From positions 1 to 21,431 of the IMG/VR virus record IMGVR_UViG_3300018815_000406: a stretch of DNA of 21,431 nucleotides. The stretch is one strand, 5' to 3'. Positions 20,703-21,431 of this stretch are shown here, piece after piece. Source of the DNA: a virus. The notes beneath the pieces are model-generated. The model saw only the letters and a program-made list of their open reading frames with translations. It did not search any database and had not been told where the DNA came from. Both the position numbers and the translations under genes were made by a program. Numbering within the stretch: the stretch's first letter is position 1; each line of letters begins with the position of its first letter.

Positions 20703-21431
20703 CAGTACTCCAGCACTCCGCTAGGTTTGGTTGGTGCCGGCGGCACGATGAGCGTGTTGATGCCAGTGAGCTGCGGGTCAGACAAGGCGTTTGCTTTTGC
20801 GAGTGCAGTCCAGGCCAAAGGGTCCCCGTATTCCTGGGCGGCCAGGGTGAACAGGTCTCCACCGGCTTGAGTGACCTTCTTGTCTGTTTTGTAGTTAGCC
20901 TGCGCATTCACGGCCATACGGCCGGCCACGCGGTCGAGCTGGAGCAGAATTGGATACTGCTGCGTTGCCGCTAGCTGAGTGCCGAGTCGCGAGACTTGTT
21001 GGCTCACCGGGTTATTGGGGAGAATGCCGCCAAGGGTCGTGACATTCGCTAGCGTGTTATTCGTAGCAGCCATCAGGGTCTGAACCTGGCTACGGAATGC
21101 CGCTAGCGGTTGGAGCACACTCGCCAGCTGAGACTGCGTTGCGGTCGCGAACGAAGACACTGCCTTGAGAGCAGACTGCAGGCTGCCAAAGGCGCCAGCC
21201 ATGGTCGAGGTGGTAACCGGGCCGGCGTCAATTTCCTGTTGAGCTTGCAGAGCGGCTACCAGGTCAGCGGCAGCGATGGCGTCGTAGTCGATGAGGCTGT
21301 CGACTGAAACTTTCTCTACGAGAGTAGCCTGCGGCTGTGCTTCATCGGCCACTACCTCCAGCACGATGTTGTACGGGATTTGATAGCTGCGTTCGAAAGT
21401 CGCACGGAACTCGCGAATGACGACCTGATAC
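20702..21431 (-). CDS. Phage tail protein with C-terminal LysM-like domain (partial, 5' end outside the window)
   Basis: The frame is open to the window edge, reading YQVVIREFRATFERSYQIPY before the GTG at 21364, so that GTG is internal and the gene is cut by the window. The visible 242 residues hold an N-terminal part typical of tail proteins that follow the tape measure, a long Ala/Gln-rich helical middle, and a LysM-like domain at the end (TQAGGDLFTLAAQEYGDPLA, then WTALAKANALSDPQL...NTLIVPP). Such LysM-ending proteins stand between tape measure and gpD in contractile-tail phages and help to join tube, hub and tape measure. It overlaps the gpD-like start by TGATG. Confidence 0.82.
   Translation of the reverse strand, partial: YQVVIREFRATFERSYQIPYNIVLEVVADEAQPQATLVEKVSVDSLIDYDAIAAADLVAALQAQQEIDAGPVTTSTMAGAFGSLQSALKAVSSFATATQSQLASVLQPLAAFRSQVQTLMAATNNTLANVTTLGGILPNNPVSQQVSRLGTQLAATQQYPILLQLDRVAGRMAVNAQANYKTDKKVTQAGGDLFTLAAQEYGDPLAWTALAKANALSDPQLTGINTLIVPPAPTKPSGVLEY

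Larger units (their letters stand above)
10955..21431. mobile_element. Prophage with contractile-tail module (left part, incomplete)
   Basis: From the tRNA-Arg 3' end to the window end the genes are integrase, small accessory genes, an excisionase-like regulator, a TnpB unit and a reverse-strand tail module of eight genes. The tail genes (gpD-, gpV-, gp25-, gpJ-, tail-I-like, fibres) indicate a myovirus-like particle. Capsid, packaging, lysis, replication and repressor genes are not in the window, so it cannot be said whether the prophage is complete or a tailocin-like remnant. The presence of an integrase favours a prophage. Confidence 0.85.

Noticed and set aside
1-21431. CRISPR array
   Set aside because: No regularly spaced short repeats with variable spacers were seen; the only close repeats are the two copies near 11000, which are probable recombination sites.

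Overview
The window looks like chromosomal DNA of a GC-rich betaproteobacterium, most likely of the Oxalobacteraceae (Massilia/Duganella type). This rests on base composition and on the flavour of the proteins (M13 peptidase, two-haem cytochrome c, secreted beta-helix proteins). The genus is an inference; no rRNA is present.

Bases 1-3700, forward strand: the C-terminal end of an M13 metallopeptidase with its terminator, then three genes: a GT-C type membrane glycosyltransferase, a polyprenyl-phosphate-type GT2 with C-terminal membrane segments, and a GtrA-family membrane protein. The last two overlap. Together they suggest building or flipping of a lipid-linked sugar and its transfer at the membrane.

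Bases 3720-10700, reverse strand: three paralogous secreted right-handed beta-helix proteins. The first two end in two and three copies of a four-cysteine module of about 57 residues; the third has none. The first two share an unusually well preserved promoter block with TGTAAC direct repeats; the third lacks it. A+T-rich non-coding islands lie upstream of the first two, and one holds a decayed IS1595-type transposase start. A membrane-anchored di-haem cytochrome c with a good promoter and terminator closes this part.

Bases 10879-21431: a tRNA-Arg(CCG) followed at once by a prophage, whose far end is outside the window. Next to the tRNA come direct repeats (probable recombination arm sites), a tyrosine integrase coupled by ATGA to a small HAD-type gene, a structured leader and an AlpA-like excisionase/regulator, and an unknown 91-residue protein. 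A solitary TnpB (IS200/IS605 type) follows, with hairpins at its 3' end that could be an omega RNA. From 14.6 kb to the window end, on the reverse strand, lies a contractile-tail (myovirus-like) module. In transcription order it holds a LysM tail protein, gpD-like hub, gpV-like spike, gp25-like wedge, gpJ-like wedge, a tail-I-like protein and two tail fibre or tip proteins. It ends in a UUCG-loop terminator.

The points most worth a second look are the beta-helix/cysteine-module family with its shared promoter, the TnpB with a displaced catalytic glutamate and an RNA that would run antisense to its neighbour, and the integrase-HAD pair.
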